63,940 nt of DNA. Source: an uncultured bacterium (GTDB lineage Bacteria; Verrucomicrobiota; Kiritimatiellia; RFP12; UBA1067). The position numbers were made by a program, and so were the translations under genes. The DNA lies in NCBI GenBank assembly GCA_902779075.1, contig CACZAK010000003.1:1-63940 (forward strand). Direction: 5' to 3'. The notes beneath the pieces are model-generated. The model was not told the origin of the DNA and did not search any database. It saw only the letters and a program-made list of their open reading frames with translations. Below, in pieces: positions 8,608-17,703 of the stretch. The first letter of the stretch is position 1. Each line of letters begins with the position of its first letter.

Positions 8608-9950
8608 TCTTTTACCTCCCAGATTCCGCCGGGGCCGAAGAGTTCGCCCAGCAGTTCGTCCATAAGTCCCAGTCTCTCCACGAGATCGAGACCGAAATAG
8701 CGGTTGCGCATGTAGGGAACGCCCCGGCACGTCTCGCGGAAGCGGCTGCGCGTCACGCCGATCTGTTCCGGTTCGACCGGCGCGCCGGCGAGACGCAGGT
8801 TCTCCCGTACTTCGTCGAACGGCATGAGCTGCGCCTTGAGGCGTTCCAAAAGTTCCGGCCAGACGCGCTTGAACGTCGAAAGCTCTTCGCGCAGCCTTTC
8901 CGGCGGCGAATACTTCTTCGCCATCTCTTCCTCGGCGCGGCGGATATGCGCGGGGCGGTCGCCGTAGATGGCGGGGAACGTCGCCTTCAGCGCGTCGAAC
9001 GTGGACGGCCACGATGCGACCGCCTTCTCCACGTCGAGTTTGGATAGGTCGTGGCGGAGAAGGAACTCCAACGCCTTCGTCGAGAAGAGCGTGCCAATGC
9101 CGACCTTGAATCCATGCGAGACGGGCCTTCCGCCGAAGGAGAGGGATTCCATGTCCCAGTAGTGCGAGACCTGATGCTCCGTGCCGCTTGCCGGACGCGA
9201 CGACCCCATCGCCTGCATCGCGAAGCCGCTCATGACAAGGCCCTCGCACAGCTTTCGCACCTCGCGTTCGTCGCCCGATGCGCACCCGGACGGATTGGAT
9301 AGCGCCTCCCTCAGCGACTCCTGCACGAGACGCCACGCGAGCGGATGGATCGCCTCCGATCCTATCGCGTCGGCAAGCATCCAGTCCGCCCCCGCCGGAA
9401 TCTTCGCGATGAGGTCGGCGTAACCGCTCGCCGTCATCTCGCGCGGGGCGGATGCGGCGACGGCGCTGTCGACAATGCAGCCGAGCGGCGCCCTGCAGGA
9501 AAGCGTCTGCTTCATGCCGTCTTTCGTGATGGCCGCGCCGTAGGCCGTGTAGCCGTCCATCGACGCCGCCGTGCCGACGACCATGTACCGCTGGCCCAGT
9601 TCTTCCGACGCCCGCTTCGTCAGGTCGTTCAGCGTCCCCGACCCGACCGCCATCGCGACGGCTCCGCTCGCGCGGATCGCCTCACGCACCTCTTCGACCT
9701 TCGCGTATGTGGCGTGGAAGTCAGACCCGTCGGGGTTCACCACGTATTCCGAGACCTTGACACCGGCTCCCTTGAGGCGGGAAGCCACGTTGTCGCCCGC
9801 AACGGACTTCGTGCGCGGGTCTTCGACCAGAATCGCCTTCGCGTCCGACGGAAACAGCTCGCGGAACATCGCCGCCGCGCCGTCCGCCGCGCCGGGGCCG
9901 ACCACGCACGCCTTCGTGTCCGTGGCGTTCGCAAGAGCGTCTGCCATCAT
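8604..9950 (-). CDS. araM: AraM/EgsA-type sn-glycerol-1-phosphate dehydrogenase
   Basis: 448 aa. Interconverts dihydroxyacetone phosphate and glycerol-1-phosphate with NAD(P)H and a divalent metal. VGSGTLNDLTKRA is the nucleotide-binding signature, followed by GTAASMDGYTA. Putative metal ligands are the aspartate in ASGYADLIAK and histidines in EHQVSHYWDM and PVSHGFKVGIGT. Bacterial AraM makes G1P for heptaprenylglyceryl phosphate; archaeal relatives set the stereochemistry of archaeal lipids. It overlaps the GDPD gene (ATGA at 9947-9950) and the HAD gene, so all three are translationally coupled. Direction of flux cannot be read from sequence. Confidence 0.87.
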   Translation of the reverse strand: MMADALANATDTKACVVGPGAADGAAAMFRELFPSDAKAILVEDPRTKSVAGDNVASRLKGAGVKVSEYVVNPDGSDFHATYAKVEEVREAIRASGAVAMAVGSGTLNDLTKRASEELGQRYMVVGTAASMDGYTAYGAAITKDGMKQTLSCRAPLGCIVDSAVAASAPREMTASGYADLIAKIPAGADWMLADAIGSEAIHPLAWRLVQESLREALSNPSGCASGDEREVRKLCEGLVMSGFAMQAMGSSRPASGTEHQVSHYWDMESLSFGGRPVSHGFKVGIGTLFSTKALEFLLRHDLSKLDVEKAVASWPSTFDALKATFPAIYGDRPAHIRRAEEEMAKKYSPPERLREELSTFKRVWPELLERLKAQLMPFDEVRENLRLAGAPVEPEQIGVTRSRFRETCRGVPYMRNRYFGLDLVERLGLMDELLGELFGPGGIWEVKE

Positions 9951-10921
9951 CGACGCTTCCCTCCCTTGTTCGACGCGTCGCGGTTGCCGAGTTCCGGCAG
10001 AAGTTCAAAGAGCACAAGCGGATCGTCCGTGGCGAAGTTGTCGAAGCCGAGTTTCCATATCCTGCGCAGGACGTCCTTGTTCGCGCCCTCGGTCCAAGTG
10101 AACGCCTGCACGGTTATGCCGTTCGCGTGAAGCCGCCCGATGGCCCTGCGGATGCAGTCGGATGACGGACAGAACGGATCGGGAAGCGACAAGTCCGTGC
10201 GGATGTGGATCTGCACCTGGCTGATTCCCTTCCATCCCGTCGCCTCCATGCGGTCGAGCGTGCTTTCAAGGAACTTGTCGGCGCGCGCGACGGACTTCGG
10301 CGAGTTGTCCTTCGGCCACGTCCCGAGCCACACCATGCCGAATCCGCCCAGCACGACATTCTGCCACCGCGCCACCAGCTCGAACTTCGGCGACGTGTAG
10401 TAGATCTGCTTTTCCACGCCGTGCTTGCGCGCAAGTTCCGCCACAAGCTCCGGCGGCGCGCCCTTCTCGTCGAGATAGAGAAGCCTGTCGGGACGTCCCG
10501 CCATCGCGGCGAGCACGGAGTCGATCGTCGTGATTCGCACGGACGAATACGACGGATCAAGATACGAGCCGGTGTCCACGTCCCGAATCTGCGCCCACTT
10601 GAGGTCCTTTATCTTCGCCGTCGCAAGGCTCTTGGGGATGCCGCGCCCAACGCGCTTGAGCGTTTCGTCGTGGAGGGCGATGGCGACGCCGTCCTTGGTG
10701 AGCCGAGCGTCGGCCTCAGGCGCAACGCCGTGTCCCCAACACCAGAGAAACGTCTCCAGCGCGTTGTCGGGACGCGTGTCGCGTCCGCCGCCGCGATGCA
10801 CCTGGCACTTGAACAGCTCCGTCCCCTGCGGCGGCACGGCGGCGACGGCCGCGTTGCCACCGCTTGCGGAAAGGGCAAACACCAATCCCGCAACTGCGGC
10901 GAATGTGATGTACGCTTTCAT
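9947..10921 (-). CDS. Secreted glycerophosphodiester phosphodiesterase
   Basis: 324 aa with a signal peptide (about residues 1-27). Hydrolyses glycerophosphodiesters to glycerol phosphate and an alcohol. GDPD signatures: HRGGG..RPDNALETF, PEADARLTKDG (Glu/Asp metal ligands), ALHDETL, YLDEKG and a late TWTEGANKDVLRR. It starts 10 nt after the stop of the beta-strand-repeat gene; a TTG nine bases upstream is an alternative start. Coupled by ATGA to araM. Export suggests the substrate is environmental or envelope lipid headgroups; uptake of the product would need a transporter not seen here. Confidence 0.87.
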   Translation of the reverse strand: MKAYITFAAVAGLVFALSASGGNAAVAAVPPQGTELFKCQVHRGGGRDTRPDNALETFLWCWGHGVAPEADARLTKDGVAIALHDETLKRVGRGIPKSLATAKIKDLKWAQIRDVDTGSYLDPSYSSVRITTIDSVLAAMAGRPDRLLYLDEKGAPPELVAELARKHGVEKQIYYTSPKFELVARWQNVVLGGFGMVWLGTWPKDNSPKSVARADKFLESTLDRMEATGWKGISQVQIHIRTDLSLPDPFCPSSDCIRRAIGRLHANGITVQAFTWTEGANKDVLRRIWKLGFDNFATDDPLVLFELLPELGNRDASNKGGKRR

Positions 10922-10931
10922 GTTCTTCAAC

Positions 10932-13900
10932 TCACTTGACGATGATCATCAGACCACCATGTTGAACCGTGCCATAGACGATGCCGTCGCGTATGCTCGC
11001 CTTGCCCACAAGGCCACGCGGCAGGGCAGAGCCGTTGAGAGTGACGCGCCAGTGCGCACCCGCGAGCGCGTCTGCAGTCACCACCGGCACACACATGCGC
11101 ACGCTCTTCGGGTCGGCAAGGTCGCCCGTGTAGGGCACATCAAGCGTCACCACGCCGTCCGCCGGCAGTTCCGCCGCCGTCAGCGTGAGCGGGCGCGTCT
11201 GCCCCGGCGCAGTCGTGAAACCGCCGCCCGCCTCTATCGTGGCGCGCGCGACAGTGCCCGTGCCGCCCAAATAAGCCCCAGCCTGCACGATGACGTTCGT
11301 GGAGTTGAACGTGGCCGCGTCCACGAGCAACGTGCCGCCGTTCACGCGCGTCGCCTCTGAGTAATACTTGTCCGCCGCCGTGCAGCAGTTCAGGCGTAGC
11401 GTGCCCGGACCGGTTTTCAGCAGACCCGTACGGAAGTAGGTGTTGGCGTAAAGGCTGTTTGACTTATTTCCGGCCCAACGCGCCGCGGGCTTGAGGACCA
11501 CGCCAATCGTCACGTCCGGCTCCGCATTCTGCGTGATGTCCGCAACATGGAACTCCGTCTTGCCGTGCTGGTAGATATTCTCCCCGTCGATTTCCTGATA
11601 GGAATCGTTCTGCCAGCCGAGCGAGAAGTAGCAGGTGCCGCCGACATTCTGTAGGTCGTAGGGGCGTGTGCCGTCGAAACGGACACGCTGTGCGAACACG
11701 AAAGTCCCGTAGGGCCCGATTTGCTCAGTGTCGTAGCCCGCTCCAGTGTTGGCGCCGTTGTAGTCGAGCGTGGCGTCGTACAGATCGAGAAACGGCATGG
11801 CGTTGACCTTTCCGCTCGTCTGCCGTATCGTTCCGTTGGTGACGGCGAGCGTGAAGTTGTTGACCGCGTTCGCCTGTCCGAACTGGTCGTTTTGGGTGAT
11901 CCAGAGCGCTCCGCCGTTGACGGAAACGCTGAGGTCCGAGCTGGAAAGGTTTCCAATCGTCGATTTCTCCGGGCACTCGAAATTAGATTCGGTATTTGAC
12001 AATGCGGTTGCCAGCTTGACGGTTCCCTCGACGATTTCAATGCGCCCCGTCGTAGTGCTGGCGTTGTTTGCCAGTTCGAGCATTCCCGGCCCCGTCTTGC
12101 GCATGTTGAAGGCGACGGCGCGGTGGTTTCCATTGGCATACTTCGGCGCGTCAACAATACGCGCGCTGAATTTGAGGTCAGTCGTATCGTCGGCGGTGCC
12201 TTTCCCGCTGATTTCCGCGACGTAGCAGTCGGATGGCGAAGCGTCGCTCTTCGCAAAGAAAAGAGTCGCGTCGCCGGTGTTGGCGAAGGTGAGCGTGTTG
12301 GTGCCGATGACGGTAAGACCGCCGCCGAAGCCAAAGGTTGGCCAGGCGCCGTCGGCGCCAGTGTAAAAACCCGAATAGGAAACCGTGGCGTTCTCCAGGA
12401 TAAGCGGACCCAAGCCGTTGCCTACGTTCGCCGTCTGTTTCAGCGTTCCTCCGTTGACGTGTACAGTTACGTTGTTCTCGGCGTAGAACTGCCCCATTAA
12501 GTCTCTTGTATCAAGATGCAACGTCGCGCCGGGATGAACCGTGAAAATGTGCGGATAGCGTTGCGCGCCAAACACGCTGCTTCTGTCGGCGGCGAGATTC
12601 GCATTTCCGCTGTTCATCCGAAGCGTACCCTCCACCACGTCCACGTCACCCGTATAGGTGGAGTGGTATGCATGCGCCGTGCCGTCGCCGAGTTCAAGTG
12701 TGCCCGCGCCCGTCTTGCGGAAGCCGGAAGCGATGCCCGGATCGGTCGCGTTGCCGGACGACCAGATGATCGGCACGCGAATGATGACATCGGAATTGTC
12801 GTTCCCTGTCATGTCCGGCACGTCGATGATTCCCTGCTTCTGCGCCCCAAATTTGCCGATTGACATGGCGGAACTGTTGTTGATTCCTGAACCCGAGGCC
12901 GCGAATACGACTTGCCGATCTCCGGAGAAGTAGAGATTGGCCATGCTAAACGAGCCCCAGAATGTACTCGAAGAGGGACCGCCGACGGAGCCAACAACGA
13001 GCGTCTTACCGCTTTTATAGTTGTTGAGGCCGCCGTGGAAATTCACGGTTGAGTTGTAGAGATAGACATCACCAGCATTGAAGCAGAAGTCCTTTGTCAG
13101 CTCCAGCGTGGAATTGTAGCACTTGAGCGCGGCCTGAATCGGCGTCGAACTGCGCCCGCCGCCGCCGAAGGCGTTCTTGCCTTGAATGTTGAGCGTGGCG
13201 TTGGAGACTACGACGGAGCGCGACACGCGCGGGTTGCCGAGCGACCCGGTGACGACGTCGCTGCTGTCATTATCGGTCGGAAGAACGATTTCGCCGCCCG
13301 CGAGCAGAACGTCGCCCGTGAAAGTATGGTTGATGCCGGAGATTGTGAGGTTGCCCTCCCGGTACTTGCTGAAGGAGCCGGTTCCGGCGATAACGCCCGC
13401 CCCGGCGAGCGTATAGGCCGTCGCATTGTCGAAGAGGATGGAACGCGGCGTAACCGTCGTGCCGCTGGGTATGGTCACGGTGTAGGCGGAGGCGTTGTCG
13501 TTGAAGAATGTGTCCTTGTCGTTCTGCCAGGACTGCGCCGCCACACCGTCAATCGTCCAGTTGGCGTCGGCGGAGTTCCAGTTGCCGCTGGCGGTCCCCT
13601 TCCAGACCGCACCCGTGTCTGAATCGTCGTAAACGGAAAGATCGACCTCCGAAGGCGCCGCGGAGAGCTGCACTTCGCCGGCGAGCAGAGTACATGCGAC
13701 CGGGTTGCCGCCCGCTTCGAAGTCGGTGGCGACGGCAGAATAAATGATGTTTCCAGTGACGGTATCGTAAACGCCAGCGCGTCCGCCCAGCGTACAGGGA
13801 AGGTAGTTGCAAGCGAGCATCGCGTTGGTCGTGATGCTGAAACCGTAAAGGTAGGCACCTTCCGCAATATGCCCGACGGTCGCTCCAGTGCTTTTTACGT

Positions 13901-14693
13901 AATGTTGGGCGAATACGAGAAGTGTCGCGGTAGAGGTCTTGGTGCAGGTTGTATTCCAGGTTTTGTCGATGATCTGCGCACCTGTCGTGAGGTTTGTGAT
14001 GACTATGCGATGCTTATCAGCCGCGCTCAGCGAAATGCGAACGCGACTCGTAGTGAATGATTTGTCAGTTGACTTGAAGTCGCCTACGCCGTCCTTGCAG
14101 GCAGAGGCGAAGTAGCCTTTGCCATTGATGTAAACGTCGAAGGAAAATTTCGCGTGGTCGCCGCTGGAGCTGTCCGAGGATACGCAGAAAAAGCGTTGTT
14201 GGACGGTGCTGGAATCGAATTTCGTGTCCATCACGGCGACGGAGGTCGCGTCCGGATAGACGCCGGTGTCGATGTACTGCGTACCGGTCTGGCGCAACGA
14301 CTCAATCAGCGTGTCGTAGGGCGCCGCCGAGGTGGTAAGGAACACACGGCAAAACGTGTAGCCCGCGCCGAGCAGGAGCGGAGAGACGGGAATCGTCGCG
14401 GAGGTCGCGTCAGCCGCCACGTTGCAGCCGCGCTGGAGCGCGGCCCAGTTCGAAATATCGGCTCCCTTGTCCTCCGTGTCGTATGCAATGTAGAGCGCGT
14501 GTTCGTCGCCGGGCTCGCCGGCCTCGAATGTCACGGCGAGGGACGATACACCGTCACGTGGCGTGAGATGCCGAACGCCCGTGATCGAGCGCGCCTCGGC
14601 CGACATGGCCGCGCCCATCACGCCCACCGCAACGGCCAGCACGGCTGTGGTAAACGCGCGCCTCACACTGTAGTTTCTATCGATTCTGCTCAT
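10932..14693 (-). CDS. Large secreted beta-strand-repeat surface protein with LamG-like domain
   Basis: 1253 aa. ATG 14693 follows CAGGAG; the signal peptide ends near MSAEARS. Residues ~110-270 resemble a concanavalin/LamG-like domain (TQYIDTGV..KFSFDVYINGKGYFAS..GAYLYGFSITTN). The remainder is repeated ..KTGPGTLEL..YTGDVDVVEGTLR.. units, the autotransporter-associated beta-strand repeat that forms right-handed beta-helices. No C-terminal autotransporter barrel is visible; the protein ends GGLMIIVK, a tail like that of the 1338-aa protein at 22-26 kb. Probably an adhesin or glycan-binding surface protein. First gene of the operon leading into GDPD-araM-HAD. Confidence 0.8.
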   Translation of the reverse strand: MSRIDRNYSVRRAFTTAVLAVAVGVMGAAMSAEARSITGVRHLTPRDGVSSLAVTFEAGEPGDEHALYIAYDTEDKGADISNWAALQRGCNVAADATSATIPVSPLLLGAGYTFCRVFLTTSAAPYDTLIESLRQTGTQYIDTGVYPDATSVAVMDTKFDSSTVQQRFFCVSSDSSSGDHAKFSFDVYINGKGYFASACKDGVGDFKSTDKSFTTSRVRISLSAADKHRIVITNLTTGAQIIDKTWNTTCTKTSTATLLVFAQHYVKSTGATVGHIAEGAYLYGFSITTNAMLACNYLPCTLGGRAGVYDTVTGNIIYSAVATDFEAGGNPVACTLLAGEVQLSAAPSEVDLSVYDDSDTGAVWKGTASGNWNSADANWTIDGVAAQSWQNDKDTFFNDNASAYTVTIPSGTTVTPRSILFDNATAYTLAGAGVIAGTGSFSKYREGNLTISGINHTFTGDVLLAGGEIVLPTDNDSSDVVTGSLGNPRVSRSVVVSNATLNIQGKNAFGGGGRSSTPIQAALKCYNSTLELTKDFCFNAGDVYLYNSTVNFHGGLNNYKSGKTLVVGSVGGPSSSTFWGSFSMANLYFSGDRQVVFAASGSGINNSSAMSIGKFGAQKQGIIDVPDMTGNDNSDVIIRVPIIWSSGNATDPGIASGFRKTGAGTLELGDGTAHAYHSTYTGDVDVVEGTLRMNSGNANLAADRSSVFGAQRYPHIFTVHPGATLHLDTRDLMGQFYAENNVTVHVNGGTLKQTANVGNGLGPLILENATVSYSGFYTGADGAWPTFGFGGGLTVIGTNTLTFANTGDATLFFAKSDASPSDCYVAEISGKGTADDTTDLKFSARIVDAPKYANGNHRAVAFNMRKTGPGMLELANNASTTTGRIEIVEGTVKLATALSNTESNFECPEKSTIGNLSSSDLSVSVNGGALWITQNDQFGQANAVNNFTLAVTNGTIRQTSGKVNAMPFLDLYDATLDYNGANTGAGYDTEQIGPYGTFVFAQRVRFDGTRPYDLQNVGGTCYFSLGWQNDSYQEIDGENIYQHGKTEFHVADITQNAEPDVTIGVVLKPAARWAGNKSNSLYANTYFRTGLLKTGPGTLRLNCCTAADKYYSEATRVNGGTLLVDAATFNSTNVIVQAGAYLGGTGTVARATIEAGGGFTTAPGQTRPLTLTAAELPADGVVTLDVPYTGDLADPKSVRMCVPVVTADALAGAHWRVTLNGSALPRGLVGKASIRDGIVYGTVQHGGLMIIVK

Positions 14694-14748
14694 TGTATTT
14701 CTCCTGGTTGGACTCTGCGGGGACACTCCCCCAAAAAGGAACACAAAT

Positions 14749-14754
14749 ATTATA
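14749..14754 (-). promoter_or_regulatory. -10 box of the beta-strand-repeat operon
   Basis: TATAAT on the minus strand preceded by GGG rather than TGn. Predicted start near 14742; the leader of about 49 nt carries a GC hairpin (TGCGGGGACACTCCCC, from 14715) ahead of the ribosome site. Confidence 0.5.
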
Positions 14755-14827
14755 CCCGAAGCCGCCCTTTGAACGTCTCGGAATTTATTGTAATTTTTCA
14801 TTCCGACTTGCGTTTTTTCATGAGGCC

Positions 14828-14836
14828 TGTTATAAT
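14828..14836 (+). promoter_or_regulatory. Promoter of XylR-like gene, near-leaderless
   Basis: TGTTATAAT with TTGCGT (14808-14813) 17 bp upstream. Predicted start at 14843, two bases before ATG 14845; no ribosome site. Divergent from the beta-strand-repeat operon promoter. Confidence 0.65.
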
Positions 14837-14844
14837 GCGCGCCC

Positions 14845-15984
14845 ATGAAGAAAATGCGTAACGTGCTGTTGCTCCTCACGCCGTCCAACCCTAGGCGGCT
14901 CGAGGGCATTGCGCTTTTTGCCAGAAGCAGGTCGTGGCACCTCACGATCGCCGACCACCTGACGCACTCGCTGGACGGCTGGAGCGGCGACGGCGCGCTC
15001 GTCACTCTGCGCGACGACGAGGGGATGCTCTCATACGTTCGCAGGCTCCGTCGTCAGGGAATCCGCATCGTTGACCTCAGCCTGTCTCGCCCCGACGTCA
15101 ACTTACCCCGCGTCGCGGGCGACAACGCGGCGATCGGGCGCATGGCCGCCGAGCACCTCAGGTCGAAGCGGTACAAAAACGCGGCCTGGTTCTCGACGGG
15201 ATGGGGACACCAGCACGAACTGCGCCATGCCGCGTTCTTCGAGGCGATGGAAGGCCATTGCGAAAAGTGGGCGTGGGCGCTCGCCTCGCGCAAGTCCGGC
15301 GCCGACAACTGGAACGCGCTCTCTCGCTGGCTAAAGGCGAAACTATGCAAGGCGCCGCGCCCCTTGGCCGTGTTCTGCTTCGACGACGCCGACGCCTCGC
15401 GCGTCGAGTCCGTCGCCATCGACGCGGGGCTGTCGGTGCCGGGCGACGTGGCCGTGCTGGGCGTCGGCGACGACATGGTGATTTGCGAGAACCAGGCCGT
15501 GCCGATTTCCTCCGTGAGGCACGACATCCACCGCATCGGCCACACGGGCGCAGCCCTTCTGGACCGGTTGATGAACGGGGGCGAGCCGCCGCCCGCGCCG
15601 ATTCTCGTCAAGCCGAGCGGCGTTGCCGAGCGGGCGTCAACCGACACGCTGGCCATCTCGTCGGACACCGTCCGCAGGGTGCGTAACATCTTCACGGACG
15701 ACATGGCAAACCCTCCGTCAACCGCGCAGCTTGCGGAACGGCTGGGCGTCTCCCGCGCCACTTTGGACCGTTCCTTCGCGGACGACATCGGCCTGTCTCC
15801 TTCCAAGATGCTGATGCGCCTGAGGCTGGACGAGGCGAAGCGCCTGATGGCGACCACCGACCTCACACTCGCCGAGATCGCCGCGCGGCTCGGCTACTGC
15901 AACGCGGCGTACTTCACCAACATCTTCAGGGACTCGGAGGGCGTCGCCCCCAAGGAATGGCGCAAGCGCCAACATCCCAAGTAA
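14845..15984 (+). CDS. XylR-like regulator: LacI-type sensor + AraC DNA-binding domain
   Basis: 379 aa. Residues ~5-265 form a periplasmic-binding-protein-like sugar sensor as in LacI-family proteins (VAGDNAAIGRMAAEHL, CFDDADASRVESVAIDAGLSVPGDVAVLGVGDD, SSVRHDIHRIG). Residues ~275-379 are two AraC-type helix-turn-helix motifs (PSTAQLAERLGVSRATLDRSF, TLAEIAARLGYCNAAYFTNIFR). This is the domain order of E. coli XylR. Divergent from the beta-strand-repeat/GDPD operon, which it may control (inference); the effector is unknown. Transcription probably starts 2 nt before the ATG. Confidence 0.85.
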   Translation: MKKMRNVLLLLTPSNPRRLEGIALFARSRSWHLTIADHLTHSLDGWSGDGALVTLRDDEGMLSYVRRLRRQGIRIVDLSLSRPDVNLPRVAGDNAAIGRMAAEHLRSKRYKNAAWFSTGWGHQHELRHAAFFEAMEGHCEKWAWALASRKSGADNWNALSRWLKAKLCKAPRPLAVFCFDDADASRVESVAIDAGLSVPGDVAVLGVGDDMVICENQAVPISSVRHDIHRIGHTGAALLDRLMNGGEPPPAPILVKPSGVAERASTDTLAISSDTVRRVRNIFTDDMANPPSTAQLAERLGVSRATLDRSFADDIGLSPSKMLMRLRLDEAKRLMATTDLTLAEIAARLGYCNAAYFTNIFRDSEGVAPKEWRKRQHPK

Positions 15985-16008
15985 TCCCTGCGGGGCCTGT
16001 CCCCGTAG
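15985..16008. repeat. GGGGAC-type palindrome directly after stop codon
   Basis: TGCGGGGCCTGTCCCCGTA, an imperfect copy of the 19-bp palindrome found at several other sites, begins within three bases of the TAA of the XylR-like gene. Could act as a 3' stabiliser or terminator. Confidence 0.6.
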
Positions 16009-16021
16009 AAGACGGTTGCCG

Positions 16022-16157
16022 TTCGGTGGTTTGTGGCCGTTTCATTCGGTTGTTTGTGGCCGTTTCGTTCGGTGGTTTGTGGCCATTTCATTCGGTGGTT
16101 TGCGGAAACCGGTCTGAAATGAGTCCCTGCGGGGACTGTTCCCACAATCCCTGCAGG
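16022..16157. repeat. 23-bp tandem repeat element, array 1 (4 units)
   Basis: Four units starting TTCGGTGGTTTGTGGCC at 16022, 16045, 16068 and 16091 (period exactly 23), followed by ACCGGTCTGAAATGAG and a GGGGAC palindrome. A three-unit array with the same tail lies at 27561. There are no spacers, so it is not CRISPR. Part of the 541-bp gene-free stretch 15985-16525. Confidence 0.75.
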
Positions 16158-16291
16158 GTCGGGTGCATCTCCATTTTTCACCCATGCGCATTGGGATTTG
16201 GAAACAACCATGACAACCTTCAAGAACAACATTATCCTGCGGGCGCACCTTGAACATTCAGAATCGTGGTAGTTTGAGGTTCGGCAAATGG

Positions 16292-16313
16292 GCGCGGGCG
16301 AGTTAGCCCGCGC
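16292..16313. terminator. Strong GC hairpin in gene-free stretch
   Basis: GCGCGGGC-GAGTTA-GCCCGCGC, 8-bp perfect arms, without a following T-run. Function unclear. The rest of 16158-16525 holds only the ATPase tail fragment and the GntR control region. Confidence 0.4.
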
Positions 16314-16380
16314 GCCAAAGGCAAGTTGTTTCAAAGAGTTGTTTCCAATTATCAGAAGGCTCGGCGGTGAATTACGCCCT

Positions 16381-16425
16381 GCGCTCGTGGACATATCCTC
16401 GCTAATCGGCGACGGACTCGCATAG
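16381..16425 (+). pseudogene. 3'-terminal fragment of an AAA ATPase gene
   Basis: Forty-three of 44 bases match the last 44 bases before the stop of the intact ATPase gene at 17763-19199 and encode the same ending ALVDISSLIGDGLA, closed by TAG. Sequence upstream shows no further similarity, so this is only a gene tail left by rearrangement. It lies 130 bases upstream of the GntR gene on the same strand. Confidence 0.8.
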
Positions 16426-16447
16426 TCCCTTCCGCAACTTGTCGGGG

Positions 16448-16467
16448 AAAGCTGCATTGGCAGGTTT
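16448..16467. repeat. AAACCTGC-type palindrome, GntR copy (imperfect)
   Basis: AAAGCTGC-ATTG-GCAGGTTT followed by TTC; one arm mismatch. The near edge is 46 bp upstream of the GntR -10 hexamer, the same distance as at other promoters in the window. Confidence 0.65.
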
Positions 16468-16510
16468 TTCGTGCTGGAGGCAATTTCGCCGCCACGACAA
16501 CACGTTGAAA

Positions 16511-16519
16511 TGATATACT
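16511..16519 (+). promoter_or_regulatory. Extended -10 promoter of GntR gene, leaderless
   Basis: TGATATACT; seven bases after the hexamer is 16526, the first base of the GTG start. No -35 consensus and no ribosome site. Confidence 0.6.
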
Positions 16520-16525
16520 AGCGCC

Positions 16526-17632
16526 GTGACCGAACGTACCGCAAAGTACCTTGCCGTTGCGGACACGCTCAAGCGCGAGATCCTAAACGGCAAATACGAA
16601 TCGCACGAACGCTTCCCGAGCGAGGAGGCGCTCGCGCGCAGGTTCGGCGCAAGCCGCCCGACCGTGGAACGCGCACTCCGGGAACTGAAGCGCGAGGGTC
16701 TGCTGGAGTCGCGCAGCGGTTCCGGATCGTACCTCACCTTCGCCGCGCGCAACGCGACGGGCGCGCTCGGCGTGATCGCGCCCGACTACCACAAGATCGA
16801 CTTCTTCACGGACCTCTGCGACGGCATCGCGTCCGCCGCACGCGCCGCCGGATACGACACGCTCCTCGGCGACGTCTCCGCCCCGGAGGCGCACGACCGC
16901 GGACGCTGGGCGCTCGACATCGCGAACGCCTACGCCTCGCGGCGTACGGCAGGCGTGCTACTGGAGCCAGTGGACCTCATCCCCGGCTCGCATGAGGCGA
17001 CAAAAAAGGTTCTGGATGTGCTTGCGGCGAGAAATATCCCCGTCGTCCTCATCGACCGCGACTACCTGCCGCCGCCGGCGAGAAGTCCGTACGACCTCGT
17101 GGGCATCGACAACATGCAGGCGGGCTACCGGCTCGCGAAGCACCTGATCGACGCGGGCGCGCGCAACATCCGCTTTCTCACCCAGCCCGACTACGCGAGC
17201 ACCATCCGCGCGCGAATCCAGGGCGTGGCGCAGGCCGGGATCGACGCGGGGCTCGTCTGGACGAACGACTTCATCGTGGAGACCTCACCCGGCGACATCG
17301 CCGCGTTCAGGCGGCTGATGCGCGGCAAGAGCCGCCCGGACGCATTCGTCTGCCGCAACGACCCGCTCGCGGCGCAGCTTCTCCAGACGCTGGGGACGCT
17401 CGGCTTCAAGGTGCCGGACAAGGTACGCGTGGCCGGATTCGACGACGCGAAGATCGCGAAACTGCTCAACCCGCCGCTCACCACCATCCGCCAGCCGGTG
17501 AAACTTCTTGCGGAAACCGCCGTCGAGTCGCTCCTCCAGCGCATCCGCAATCCCGACCTCGCCCCACGCGCCATCCTCCTCGACGCGCAGTTGGTCGTCC
17601 GCTCATCGAGTAAGGTCACGCGTCCCGCGTGA
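16526..17632 (+). CDS. GntR-type regulator with LacI-like sensor domain
   Basis: 368 aa. Residues 1-75 are a GntR winged helix (FPSEEALARRFGASRPTVERALRELKREGLLESRSGSG). Residues ~80-365 are a LacI-type ligand-binding domain (GVIAPDYHKIDFFTDLCDGI, VLIDRDY, VGIDNMQAGYRLAKHLIDAG, VAGFDDAKIAKLLNPPLTTIRQP). This is the AraR-like architecture that senses sugars or nucleosides. The GTG start coincides with the predicted transcription start. An AAACCTGC-type palindrome in its control region makes autoregulation, and a role as the factor binding that palindrome, testable ideas only. Confidence 0.87.
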   Translation: MTERTAKYLAVADTLKREILNGKYESHERFPSEEALARRFGASRPTVERALRELKREGLLESRSGSGSYLTFAARNATGALGVIAPDYHKIDFFTDLCDGIASAARAAGYDTLLGDVSAPEAHDRGRWALDIANAYASRRTAGVLLEPVDLIPGSHEATKKVLDVLAARNIPVVLIDRDYLPPPARSPYDLVGIDNMQAGYRLAKHLIDAGARNIRFLTQPDYASTIRARIQGVAQAGIDAGLVWTNDFIVETSPGDIAAFRRLMRGKSRPDAFVCRNDPLAAQLLQTLGTLGFKVPDKVRVAGFDDAKIAKLLNPPLTTIRQPVKLLAETAVESLLQRIRNPDLAPRAILLDAQLVVRSSSKVTRPA

Positions 17633-17661
17633 TCGGCTTGTAAGGCTTCTTGCAAAGACGG

Positions 17662-17695
17662 TGGAACGAAATCTGCATTTGCAGATTTCGTTCCA
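17662..17695. repeat. 34-bp perfect palindrome (16-bp arms, TT loop)
   Basis: Arms TGGAACGAAATCTGCA and TGCAGATTTCGTTCCA with TT between. The core (AAATCTGC-ATTT-GCAGATTT, 17669-17688) is a variant of the AAACCTGC palindrome. It lies 30 bp after the GntR gene and 38 bp upstream of the next -10 hexamer. Terminator or operator. Confidence 0.75.
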
Positions 17696-17703
17696 GATGT
17701 ATC

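Noticed and set aside
16022..16112. CRISPR array from 23-bp repeats
   Set aside because: Units are contiguous with no spacers and no cas genes are present.
15894..16457. 187-codon minus-strand open frame over the repeat array
   Set aside because: Encodes the 23-bp repeat as NGHKQPNETATNH-like text; repeat translation, not a gene.
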